Shown here: positions 54,201 through 64,000 of the stretch, in pieces | How the letters are laid out: the number at the start of each line of letters is the position of its first letter | How positions within the stretch are numbered: position 1 is the stretch's first letter | Origin: Scedosporium boydii | Taxonomy: Eukaryota > Ascomycota > Sordariomycetes > Microascales > Microascaceae | Assembly (NCBI GenBank): GCA_002221725.1 | Contig: NJFT01000078.1 | Location: forward strand, 1-64,000 | Reading direction: 5' to 3' | Length of the DNA: 64,000 nucleotides | Notes under the pieces: model-generated | Told to the model about the DNA's origin: nothing | What the model saw: only the letters and a program-made list of their open reading frames with translations | Database searches by the model: none | Translations under genes and position numbers: made by a program

Positions 54201-55110
54201 GGGGGAGACCGGTCCAGGTACCCGGAGAACGTTGAGGTCCCCTCTGAAGACCAGCAGAGAGCTTCTCGAAGCGAGCCATGGGAGGCATAATGCCCGTCGT
54301 AGAGTAAATGGAATCAAAGGTAGCAAATTCAAGCAATAATGGTGCCCAGGGCTGGGCATCGCCGGCTCGCGGGAGGTCGGAGAAGGCCTGCTTATTCATG
54401 ACGACGATATCCCGTTCCTTCAATTCCGAAACGGCGGAATACGCACCATCGGCCTGCGATATGTATCGTAGGGGCTTTAGCGTTGAAGGCGCGATGAGCT
54501 GCGGCGTCCGCATCCGCGTCGACTCAAAAGGCTTAGCCTCCTCGCCTGACGACTTGCCGGCATGGAACACTCCGCTCCCACTGGCAGGCGCACGGAAGCT
54601 CGTAGCCGTAGACGACCTCGTCCTCGACAGATCATAAAGCGTGTCAATAGACATAGTCAAGTCCCTCACCAAATCCTCAAACCGGCCCCTATCCCAAATA
54701 ATGATAGGCCTCTTCCGATCAGCCGCATTCCCCTTCCCCGCGCCTCCATCCCCCCCCCCCCCCCCCGAAGCGCCCCCCCTCCCCTTGTAACTCTGCCAAA
54801 GCGGCTCCGCCTCGGCCAGGATGTCCTTGATGGTCGACATGATGCTGCCCACGACCTCGCTCAACCCGGCCTTGGAGAGCGACTCGTCGATCTCGGCCGA
54901 CTGCGTGGGGTCGGACCACTCGACGCCCCAGGTTACGAGCCGGTCCTTCTGGATGCGCAGCTTGCGGTGCAGCGCCTTGATTTCGGGGTCCTCGGCATTT
55001 TGGACGGGTTCTTTGACAAAGTCGGAGGACTTTTTGGTGTCGTTGTAGAGGTTGCTGAGCCGTTTTTGGAACGGCAGCTGGAAGCCGCCCCTAGGGATGA
55101 GGGAACTCAT
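51284..55110 (-). CDS. HeLo-like / pseudokinase / trypsin-like protease fusion
   Basis: Exons 55110-53166 and 53088-51284 join in phase (77-nt intron) to about 1249 residues. Residues about 10-185 look like a HeLo domain: [22 protein letters not shown] early, and [21 protein letters not shown] late, with a Gly-rich insertion encoded by a C17 run. Fungal HeLo domains form membrane-active bundles that trigger incompatibility cell death. Residues about 285-600 are kinase-like ([58 protein letters not shown]) but lack HRD and DFG, so probably a pseudokinase. Exon 2 starts with a small domain ([34 protein letters not shown]) and continues into a protease-like domain: [21 protein letters not shown] (His834), EVDWALFEF (Asp973) and [11 protein letters not shown] (Ser1078), the trypsin-like triad in order, with long acidic inserts. 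The fold is inferred from motifs only. Confidence 0.75.
54750..54766. repeat. Homopolymer C17 inside a coding exon
   Basis: Seventeen consecutive C on the plus strand, read as a Gly run in the minus-strand HeLo fusion gene. A slip by one base would cut off the kinase-like and protease parts. The exact length may also be an assembly uncertainty. Confidence 0.8.
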
Positions 55111-56445
55111 CGCGGACGGCGCTCAGCTTGGGGTGTGATGCGGTTGATGCGCTGTGATATTTGGTGAGTTGTGTATGCAGGGGTGAGCAGCGGTATTCTG
55201 GCATACGGCTGAAGGCGGGGTGAGATTGAGTCCGTCCTCCTGAGCGCAAGACTAGATCATTAGAGCGCACGCAGATAGATGCATATCAATTCGATTGTTT
55301 GTCGCTGCAGAATCCTCGACTCTTTCCAGCCGATGGAAATGTTGGTTTTAATCAACGGGTGTATCTGTCTCACCCTTCGATGCGATGAAGAGAGGGCGTC
55401 AAGCGATAGGACAGGGAATCCTGTTGCCTGGGACGGTTCAGTGGCAGACCAAAAGCCAAAAGCCCCCGAGTCCATCACCGTTCGCCGATTGGCGGTTATT
55501 TCGCAGCCTAGTCGATCCTGGAACTCAGCCAACCAGAAGGGCCGTTTTGACGGGTGCCTAGAAACAGCGCTAATCTTATTAATTTCATTGCCTGTTGTCC
55601 GTCCAATTTGTCCCCCCGCGAGCCGAGACGGACTTCAAAACTGAGCATCGGAAAACGGAAGCCTAACGTCCCGTAACGGAGACCAGTCTTCTTTGGACAA
55701 CGACTTCGTATTCGTTTCGCAGCATTCTGCTCACCAGCCAGATTTGCCTCCCATAATCTTAACAAGATGAGAAGAATGGTAATGAGAACGGATCAAGATA
55801 CCACAAAGAAAAGTCAATTCAGCAGCAGAGAATTTCGCTAAAAATCCATGCTTTCCACGCTCATAGCCGTACATCCATCATACACTTCATCCCCGAAACA
55901 ACCCAGTCAAACCCTGTCTAGCTATAGAATAGAATCATATCAGATCCACCCAAGATATCTCTCTCCACTGCTTTCGCTTTCGGGTATTTCTCATCCAGAG
56001 GCATCCGTGATGCTCTCTGGTCTGTCCCACTGTCCTGCGTTGCACCATTTTAACGTGGGCGTAAACTTTGCCTCCTTGGTAACATTTGATGAAAAAAGCA
56101 CTAAATCATCCCGACTCCGTTCGCCGATTCCGCCACCATCAGTGAAAGAATGAAAGAACAACGGTCCATACTCTCGACGGGACGCTTTCCACCACTTGTA
56201 CCACCTTTTCATTTTCCCCCCCTCTTCGTCCCAGTCTGCATCCGTCGTGAAAACAAAAATGCCGTTTGTCATCCCCCCCATTCGCGTCCGACGGGCCCGA
56301 GAAGCGTAATCCAGCCAAGAGCTTGCCGTGGCGCAGTTACCGAAAATGTGGAGAACGTGACGCAACGCCGTTCGTAAAGCATGGGGAAAGCGAAACAGAC
56401 GTCCAGGCATCTTATGCAGCTTTCGCCTCCCGCTGTGGCGCCGTC
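55111..56445. other. Intergenic, upstream of the HeLo gene
   Basis: About 1.3 kb on the 5' side of the HeLo fusion and the 3' side of the next minus-strand gene. No gene recognised. Confidence 0.4.
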
Positions 56446-59229
56446 TTATAGCTCATCTTTGGTTGTCGCATGTGTCGCCTCCGCGTTGTCGGACCATAGA
56501 AGGCTATCGGCATCCTTTTTATCTGTCTGTTCGGACACAGGCTTCTCGGGCGTGTCGTCAGCAACGGGAGCACTCTCTTCCTCTTGCTCTTCCAAGTCAG
56601 CTGCTCCCCGGCTATGCTCAGCAGCGGGGGCTTCGCTTGCAGGAGCAGACGCCTCTGAAACAGTAACCCTCTCCTCAATTTCCTCCTCGGTTTCCTCGGC
56701 TTCGTCAAGGATCGGCTCACTTCCGCCCTCTACAGAGGCCGCTGCTGCGCCAGGAATAATTGGTTGCACGGGAGGTATCTCCTCCTGGACGGGCGGAATA
56801 ACGCCGGCAGCCGGCGAATCCGCCTCAACTTCCTCTGCAACAATAGTGTCCTCCGAATCTGTAGTGGGTGCTGCGTCGGCGGCCGCATACTCCATAACAT
56901 TCTGATCCTCTTCGGCAGACTCGGGTACAATGGCTTCGGGGTCGCTTTCTTGCTCAGCAATCGGGTGCGGTTCAGCCTTTATAGGTAGATCAGCAGGCTC
57001 ATCCTTGTCCGGGGGAGGGAGCTCGGTACCACCATGCTCGTCAGTCTCGAAATCCTCTTCGGCGGGCAAAGGATCAGCTCCCGCTTCGGGTTGGGCATCT
57101 TGGGGACTCTTAGGGGTTCCCTCGACTTCGTCCTCGACGTCGGCTTCGGGAACGGGTTCTGGAGCGTCTTCGGGGGCAGTGCCGAGCTCGGCATCGACGT
57201 CGGGATGCTCCGTCGATGGAGTGTCGACGACGTGCGATGGTATGGTATCTGGGTTGGCATCTGCTGCTTCGGCCGCACGTCTCATATCATCGCTATCGAA
57301 GTTGTCCGAAGCGTCACCTGCCCCAATCTTCCAGGCAGCGACTTGCTTCAGACGCGCAAGCTCCCTAGCTGCATTCTGTGCTGCCTCCATGCCGTCATCC
57401 TCCACATATGCCGCTTCGTTCATGGCGGCTTCCAGGGCGGGGTGGGTCACGATTAGTTGCTGAAGTTCATCCGTCCACTCGTCGAACCGCTTTTTCATGT
57501 CGTGGTACTTCGCCCAGTCCTTATACGTGACGCCGTCCATCCACGCCCACTTCATGCCGATCTTCTGTAGAGCCAAATCCCTCATGTTGCCGAGTATGTT
57601 GAAATGTTCCTGTGCGGCCGCGGTTACCGCAGCGTGCAAATCCGCCTCGAAATCCTCGCGCCAGCTGCGAATCTTTTCAGCCTTCTCCTTCACGATAAGA
57701 CCAGCCTGTCGAACGGCCGCAAAGGCCGATTCCTCAGTTTCACTTCGGGTCACCTTAGAGGATGACTGGACGAGAGAAATAATATTCTTGTGAAGCTTGG
57801 CAATCTCTTCCTCGGCAGCTTCCTTCAATTCGGCGACAAGTCTGTCCCCCTGGCCCCGGACATGAGATTTTATCATGTTTTCGGAGATCTCATGGACTTT
57901 ATCCTCCATCTCAGCGGCGCCCTCATCCGCCGCATTGGCGAACTTGGTTTGCCACTGGCTCAAGTCCTCGGCGACAGTCTCGGCAGCGAGGCGTCGAATT
58001 TCATCCTGTGAGGGCTTCTCAGGGTTTTTAGGCTTAACATCGACCTCGGCCTCGGCCTCCGATTGTGTCTCGGGGCTAGCGTTAGAATTTCCGTCGGCGC
58101 TAGACTCAGGAGCAGGGACGGTGGACACCGACGTGGTCTTCGCAGATGCGATGGAGGACGAAGCCTGAGGGGGTGTTGACTCGGAAGGCTTGACTACGAA
58201 CGAGGACGATTTCGTGTCGGGGCTTAGAGATGACTTGTCAGTATTCAAGTGAAGTTGCAGGGAAAGCAATGGCAGACGAACCTAGGAGGCACACTCTTCT
58301 TAGGGATACCGGTGCTTGGTGCGTCCCTGTAGCGCCCGAGACGCTGCCCGATCCTGACGAGTTGAGGTTCCACATTTTCAACATAGAGCCCCTTAACATG
58401 TGGCCAGACATTATCATCAAGGAAGGTATACGTCTTGTTGAAGGTCCAGACAGCAGAGGGAATAATGGTTTCTGTAGTGACGGTCTGAGCGGCATCGTAA
58501 GCTATCAAAGCGTAGGGTTTAACAAATTCGTAGCTCGGTAAAAGAAGCTCATCGTATGTCCGCAGGGCGCTCGTTCGCGCAGCGTCGTAGTATGGCGCCA
58601 AACTTTGCGAGATCTGGTCCAAATAGGGGGCGAGGTTGCGCTGGTATTGCTCATTCGCCAATTCGCGAACTTTATCCACCTGAGGCTGGCCTGTGGTTGC
58701 CCAGTGAGCCTGCAGGTACTCCTTCGCTTGTTGCGCCTTAGGCGCGCCGTACCGCTCGACCACGGCGCGCGCCGGTGTGATGACGCTGTTGGAAACGGCT
58801 TGGAAGTACGGATTGACAATCTCCACGTAAGGGGCGGCGTATTCATCGAAGTAGGGCTCGACGTGTGGAATGACGGCAGCCTTGGTGTGGAAGTAGGCTT
58901 TGCAAATCACCGGGGAGGCTTCGTCGCATTCTTCTAACGTGGATGGGCACCGGAAGAGGATTGTTATGATGGCGTACCAAGTGAAGAGCCTGCGAACACA
59001 ACAGATAAGGGGTTAGCCATGTCAAGTCTGTGGGGTTTTCGCTCTGCGCATCTCACCTCGCAGTTGTGTTAAATAGCCAGGCGCGCCAGCTCGAGGTCTT
59101 TGTGGAACGAAGCTTCCTCCTCGCGGGTATCGTAGCATTTCCATTGCTTAAACGCGAACCCTTCTTGGCGAGGCCGTTTAGCTCCTCCGAGGGAGGTTGC
59201 GGGGGCGGGGAGAGATTCCTCACCACCAT
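56446..59229 (-). CDS. Membrane protein of the fungal family often labelled 'hoxa13'
   Basis: Exon 1 is 59229-59057 (MVVRNLSPPPQPPSEEL), exon 2 starts at 58989, and a third exon runs to 56446; about 885 residues in all. The border near 58190-58285 is unresolved: the best intron has a weak donor (GTTCGT) but a good TACTGAC branch site. A transmembrane helix (LFTWYAIITILF) opens exon 2, followed by a Tyr/Pro-rich tandem region (VEPYFDEYAAPYVEIVNPYF) and VWPHVKGLYVENVEPQLVRIGQRLGRYRD, the core of this family. A coiled-coil part has IGMKWAWMDGVTYKDWAKYH. The last 300 residues are acidic and disordered. The common database name, transcription factor hoxa13, is misleading: there is no homeodomain. 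Function unknown; an ER or nuclear-envelope location is inferred from the single anchor. Confidence 0.8.
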
Positions 59230-61363
59230 TTTTTGTGGTGAGTGATGCAGGTCGTTAGATAGTTCAAGAGTTTGGGGATAATGCGAAGTAAACGTGAGGT
59301 CTTATCGCCTCGAGGAAACGCGACAACAAGGAGATGTTGGTGATGGGATGAGAGAGGGTAGCGTCGGTGACGGATGGCACCAGGCCAAAAACTCGATCCG
59401 TCGCGTCGTTTCGCAATTCCTAGGTGAATTATCCTCGACGAGCCGAGTGATCAGTCGAGATTAGTGCCAAGATCGTGGTGATGTGAGGTTGGTAAGTGGA
59501 GGAATGGGTGAAGAATTGCGGTGGAAGAAAATCAGCAGGTCTCATGCAAAGAAGGAACACGTTCACAGGCTCCTGGGGACGGACCTTTCTTGATTTCCAA
59601 GATTGATGTGCAGGTAACTAGCGGTGGGCGGAAACTTGGGAAGGAACAAACCTGGTCTGCAAGGGGACAGAGTGAGTGACAGCAGATAAGTGGGGACCTC
59701 AAGTACGCGAGGTCACCAAGTATGTACTGAGGGACTGCCTAGAGTTCCCCGAATTCGTTACCTGGGATTGCGACATGGACTGTTCCCAGCCTCCAAGAAA
59801 GATCACTAGGCAACCAAATTCTTGCAACTACTCAAATTCGTCCATATTCCAAGTTCAGAGTGCTCGTTGCAGTCCTGCGCCGGGGCATAATTTTCTCTTT
59901 TTTTTTTTTTTTTTTTACTTCATATAGTGCGATGATGTTCAAACTAGCTCGAATTTCATAACGATAGACTAGATAAATTAGCAGTAGTCCCATCCATGTA
60001 ACCAGCATGAACTGAGCGGGGAGAGAGAACTCAATCCCCGGCACATGTGAGGTCCAGAACGTGATGGAGTTGGAGAGCTGTGTTGAGACAGCGTGGCATG
60101 TGCCGATGCTGGGACGAGAAAGTACCTGGGAGCTCAGACCCGGCAAGCAACCCCTAACATCATTCGACGAAGTCTGTATCAGTGCTCCGAAACAAAGCCA
60201 ATAGAATCGGGGTGCAAAAGTCTGGGATGTTCCGATGCAGGAGTCCTTGGCACGGCACGCTTCAGACAGAATCTCCGGACCCCGAGAAAATTATCAATGT
60301 TTCATCAAGGCCTAAGGAGTCCTCTCATGTACATCTGGTTACCATGAGTTTAAATAAAAGTTGGGATAGATCACAAGGAGTCTACGATAGGCACCCGGAC
60401 GAATGACCGGTGAAAGTGGTTGACCAGAGAGCACCGCATCAGCAGATATCATCGTACAATTAATTGTACCAGAGAGGAAGAAATCGGCCATTCTCTCCTG
60501 CCACTCCATTATTGCTCTTTCCTTAGGTACCTCGGGACCATGGAAGGAACAAGGCGGCTGGCCTAAAATGAATACATCATTGATTCGAGTGCTGATGTCA
60601 TCACACGTCAACAATAAATCAACACCGTTTTAGTATCAGGACTAAGGCCCACCGTTCTTATTTTGGGCGGAGACACTTCAGACTACCGTTTCCGAGCTAA
60701 CCTGAAGGCGTAAGGAAAGCCCACATTGATTTGTCAAATTTAATCCGTTCAAACTATTCCGTTTTCCCTCCAACACTACGAAGTAAATCCGTCGCGAAGA
60801 AAACCCCCCAATTTCTTGAGCCATTCGTTGGTCAAGCACCTCCCCACAAGCACACTGGACACAGGGCTGATTTCACGTCGACTTGATCTTTGTTCTTCAA
60901 GGTGAACGATATCGCTTCTGAACTCCAAGCACGTGCTGTCATTCCTCTGTCGACACGACGCCTAGGCAACGTCGATATGGTGTATTGCCACTAGACCAGA
61001 GGTAAGTCCACCCTCTTGCTTCTTCCCTGCGTGCAGAATCGCCATTCGAGCCCAAACCTCAACTCCGCGCCTCCCGTTGTTTGCAACCGTAGTGTCGGTT
61101 CGGACTTAGCTAAATGCTCCTACGCTTATCAAGATAGGCACGCCGCATCCTATTCGAATCACTGCGTCCTCGAGACTGCCACGGCGGCATTTCTTTCTTT
61201 TTTCTTTTTCTCCATCAGCGACAGATCCGTCCGTTTTGGCATGGTCGATACGATTCATCTCCGCAAGGCTCTGGAGCCATCCCTTTAACATCTCCCGTCA
61301 TATCCGGCGATCGGGCATTGTCATCACACTACCTGAGCCGTAGTCGCTTCTTTAGCCTTCAAG
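59230..61363. other. Divergent promoter region, otherwise empty
   Basis: About 2.1 kb between the hoxa13-family gene (-) and the Doa10 gene (+). A 19-20 T run lies near 59899-59918. The small open frame at 60339-60614 (-) has no supportable identity. Confidence 0.4.
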
Positions 61364-64000
61364 ATGGCGGACATGGATTTCGATTTCGCGGGAGGTCCTC
61401 CCCCTTACGCACGCCGCCGACGCTCCCCATCTCGACTATCTCATCACAGGGCCAGCGACTTCGGCGTCATACCCCAAAATGCCGACCCGGACACTTGCCG
61501 CATATGCCGCGGGGAGTCTACACCCAACGAGCCATTGTTCTATCCCTGCAAATGCAGCGGAAGCATCAAGTATGTCCATCAAAACTGCTTGATGGAATGG
61601 CTCTCGCATTCGCAAAAGAAACACTGCGAGCTGTGCAAGACGCCCTTCCGGTTCACCAAGCTCTACTCTCCAAAGATGCCCTCGACCCTCCCAGTGCACA
61701 TCTTCGTCACACACATGACCAAGTACATCCTCGGTAACGTGGTCGTGTGGTTAAGGGCGCTTTTGGTCGCCTGCGTCTGGCTCTGCTGGCTTCCATACCT
61801 TATGCGACGGATGTGGTCGTTGCTCTTCTGGCTAAGCGATGAAGGCCTCGGTAGCCTACTTCTAGCGAAGAACATAGGTTCCTCCACTTCAGCCAATACC
61901 GCCGCTCTGGGTGCTTTGGAATCCATAAATAGCACTTCATCATTGGTAGCGAGCACTACCCAGAGCCTACAGGATGCCGCCGCTACACTCGTAGCGAGTG
62001 CTTTCAACACTTCTTCAAACGAAACTGTCACAGGGAATCCGAACGAGCCGGCGCGGCTATTCTTCTTCATTCTTAGAGCGCTCTTCCCATCGATCACACG
62101 CAAGAACCCTGCCTCGATAGCATCTCAGGATGCCGGTTGGGGTATTGATCCGACACAGGGCTCTCTCCTCAGCAATGTAACCTTTCTGCGCAACCTGACC
62201 CGGCAGCCATCGATCAACCGCTTCGTGATTATGGTCCTTGAGGGACAGATCATTACAGTTCTCGTAATCGTCTGCTTTATTCTCATCATTCTGGTTAGGG
62301 ACTACGTCGTTCAGCAGCAGCCGGAGATCAACATGCGGGCAGCTTTTGCTGGCCAGGAGATAGCGCGCCTCGATGACCAAGTCCCCAACATCATCCCTCG
62401 GAGGGAGCCAGAGGTTCAAGCTCCAGATGCCGCCGGATCCGATAACGAAGGAATCGAAGGTCATTTGGAGGCTACTCATATTGATGATAACGATGACGAA
62501 CACGCCATGCGACTCGAGAACGAGCGCCCCATTGCCGCCTTCCGTCGTCGCGCCCCTCAGCAGGTAGATGCGGAGCCAGAAGGTGAGGCATCTTCCTCCC
62601 ATGGAGCAGCCCAGCACGACGGAACTCGATCTCCATTCGATGACCGTGCATCTTCTACAGGCGCTACAGGCGCTTCTCACTCTCACCATATGCCTGGCGC
62701 TCGTATTCCGGAGGATGGACCTTCAGATGCCGATCAATATCTCCGAGAGTACAGAGAGGCCCAAGACGATCCTGAGGCCATTATGAGACTTCTTGAACGT
62801 GGCTTTCAGAGCTTCCCACATGCCCCCACTCCTACGGTGGACAGTGCCGAGCAATCGACCAACAATGACGACTCTGGTTCACCCGACATCGCGGAGGCAT
62901 CTAGGAGCCAGGCAACTGAGCAATCCTTACGGAGGGACAACTACGGAGCACGTTCTGGAATCGAGGACGTATTCGGCCCGACGACAATGAGATCGTCGAA
63001 TGAGAATGAGAGGGAGGAAAAGCAGGCGGAGGGGGAGGAGGAGGAGGAGGAAGAAGAGAAAGGGACTATGTCATCCAAAGCCAGATCCAAGCAGCCCATT
63101 TGGAACGAACCCCCCTCGACAGAATGCGGGACTGATGCGCCAGACCATGACCCTCTATTGAGCAATGGGAACCCAGAGCCTGTGGGCTACTCTCGTCGCC
63201 GTGCCTTCTCCGACGGGGCCCAGCCGCGAGAGTACGTGAACCCACTCGCGAACAACAGCTGGAGCTTTTCCCCAATTCCGACGGAGTTATCCTCGCCCGA
63301 TCAAGACAAGTCAAACGAAAAAAACGCGCCCACTTTCATTTTTACGGCAAACGATATCCTTGTAACATCACCCAACGGCGAGGAATCTAGCTCGGCAGGC
63401 CCTGGCAACCCTGATAATAGAGTAGCACGGGAGGAAGATGAGGATGACCGCGAATCCACCCCGTCGGAAATTTTTGGCCACCATCGAGAAGAAAACCCTA
63501 TTGCCGAAGAGCCAGGGATGGAAGACGCCAGGGATCAAGTGCCAGTTCCAGAAGCCGTTCGGGATCCCGCCGACGTCCCCGCACACCAAGTAGCTCAAGA
63601 GCGGCCCGTTTGGGCTCGCGTCGCAGATTTCTTATGGGGTGACATTGAGGATGTCAACGATGATGCTGCCGCTCGCAACAACGAGGATGAGGACGAGGAC
63701 CTAGATGACGATGATGCTGAGGAAGATAATGGCGAGGAAGATGATGATGATGCTGACGGTGGCGAGGGTGGTGGAGGGGCGGGATTCGACCAAGACGCTC
63801 TTGATGACATAGAAGACTTCGAAGGCATCATGGAGCTCATTGGCATGAGGGGCCCCTTGGCCGGGCTCTTCCAGAACGCCATGTTTTGCGCTTGCTTGGT
63901 CTTTGTGGCCATCTTCGTCTGCATCTTCCTCCCTTATAACCTTGGTCGAACGGCAGTCTGCCTTGTGGCTAACCCCATGCGGATTGTACGCATCCTGTTT
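61364..64000 (+). CDS. doa10: ER ubiquitin ligase Doa10/Ssm4 (RING-CH), N-terminal part
   Basis: Doa10 (Ssm4; MARCH6 in animals) is the ER and inner nuclear membrane E3 ligase of the ERAD-C and ERAD-M branches. The frame runs open for 879 codons from the ATG at 61364 to the window edge, with no intron. The RING-CH domain is complete: Cys45 and Cys48 (CRIC), Cys62 and Cys64 (PCKCSGSIKYVH), His72 and Cys75, Cys88 and Cys91 (CELC). Next is LYSPKMPSTLPVHIF and a first set of membrane helices (ILGNVVVWLRALLVACVWL; later IITVLVIVCFILIIL), then a long acidic disordered region with runs of Asp and Glu near 63660-63760, and another helix at the right edge (NAMFCACLVFVAIFVCIF). The family is normally 1500-1700 residues, so about half is missing to the right. 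Confidence 0.92.
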   Translation, partial: MADMDFDFAGGPPPYARRRRSPSRLSHHRASDFGVIPQNADPDTCRICRGESTPNEPLFYPCKCSGSIKYVHQNCLMEWLSHSQKKHCELCKTPFRFTKLYSPKMPSTLPVHIFVTHMTKYILGNVVVWLRALLVACVWLCWLPYLMRRMWSLLFWLSDEGLGSLLLAKNIGSSTSANTAALGALESINSTSSLVASTTQSLQDAAATLVASAFNTSSNETVTGNPNEPARLFFFILRALFPSITRKNPASIASQDAGWGIDPTQGSLLSNVTFLRNLTRQPSINRFVIMVLEGQIITVLVIVCFILIILVRDYVVQQQPEINMRAAFAGQEIARLDDQVPNIIPRREPEVQAPDAAGSDNEGIEGHLEATHIDDNDDEHAMRLENERPIAAFRRRAPQQVDAEPEGEASSSHGAAQHDGTRSPFDDRASSTGATGASHSHHMPGARIPEDGPSDADQYLREYREAQDDPEAIMRLLERGFQSFPHAPTPTVDSAEQSTNNDDSGSPDIAEASRSQATEQSLRRDNYGARSGIEDVFGPTTMRSSNENEREEKQAEGEEEEEEEEKGTMSSKARSKQPIWNEPPSTECGTDAPDHDPLLSNGNPEPVGYSRRRAFSDGAQPREYVNPLANNSWSFSPIPTELSSPDQDKSNEKNAPTFIFTANDILVTSPNGEESSSAGPGNPDNRVAREEDEDDRESTPSEIFGHHREENPIAEEPGMEDARDQVPVPEAVRDPADVPAHQVAQERPVWARVADFLWGDIEDVNDDAAARNNEDEDEDLDDDDAEEDNGEEDDDDADGGEGGGGAGFDQDALDDIEDFEGIMELIGMRGPLAGLFQNAMFCACLVFVAIFVCIFLPYNLGRTAVCLVANPMRIVRILF

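Noticed and set aside
53113..55110. HeLo-pseudokinase part as a separate gene
   Set aside because: A phase-correct GT-AG intron joins it directly to the protease frame, which has no good independent start. Kept as one gene, with intron retention noted.
60339..60614. A 91-codon minus-strand frame that looks protein-like
   Set aside because: No domain recognised, no flanking exons, and the window spacing fits an intergenic region. Could be a decayed hydrolase fragment, but I cannot support it.

Overview
The window is nuclear DNA of a filamentous ascomycete (Pezizomycotina). The genes have short introns (mostly 50-80 nt) with GTANGT-like donors and CTAAC/CTGAC branch sites, promoters are pyrimidine-rich, and the families present (psi-factor oxygenases, fungal APH phosphotransferases, HeLo domains, Set9, short Rpb9, pepP-type prolidase, the so-called hoxa13 family) fit that group. 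I cannot name a genus. There are no viral, plasmid, rRNA, CRISPR or complete transposon sequences. Exon borders were placed by eye from reading frame and splice consensus.

Left part, about 1-21.9 kb, is gene-poor, accessory and partly decaying. It holds a broken psi-producing oxygenase gene (-), a DUF2235 hydrolase gene cut by an in-frame TGA (+), an intact cycloeucalenol cycloisomerase-like gene (+), a doubly broken APH kinase gene (-), a calpain-fold protein whose catalytic Cys is Ser (-), an unrecognised frame-broken gene (+), a BTB protein whose fold is split by a long W-D-E-P-E-P repeat block (-), an intact cytochrome P450 (+), a tRNA-like/SINE-like remnant and the remains of a HET-type gene (+). 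Long stretches between them hold nothing I can recognise.

Right part, 21.9-64 kb, is mostly intact and largely conserved: BCS1-like AAA ATPase (-), pepP prolidase (+), a single-pass membrane protein (+), H4K20 methyltransferase set9 (-), mitochondrial ribosomal protein uL14m (+), RNA polymerase II subunit rpb9 (-), the WW/parvulin isomerase pin1 (+), an LrgA-LrgB membrane fusion (-), a HAUS3/augmin-like coiled-coil protein (+), a second BTB protein (+), a membrane-anchored prolyl 4-hydroxylase-like enzyme (+), a CCDC25/NFACT-R protein (+), the HeLo fusion described below (-), a hoxa13-family membrane protein (-) and the N-terminal part of the ER ubiquitin ligase Doa10/Ssm4 (+, runs off the end).

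The most striking object is at 51284-55110: one reading frame, joined across a single 77-nt intron, that combines an N-terminal HeLo-like helical domain (a fungal cell-death domain), a kinase-like domain without catalytic motifs, and a trypsin-like serine protease domain with an apparently complete His-Asp-Ser triad. HeLo plus pseudokinase recalls the layout of animal MLKL; the protease tail adds a possible proteolytic switch. It is the best candidate here for an undescribed regulated cell-death or allorecognition protein. The other genes do not form an obvious pathway or gene cluster.
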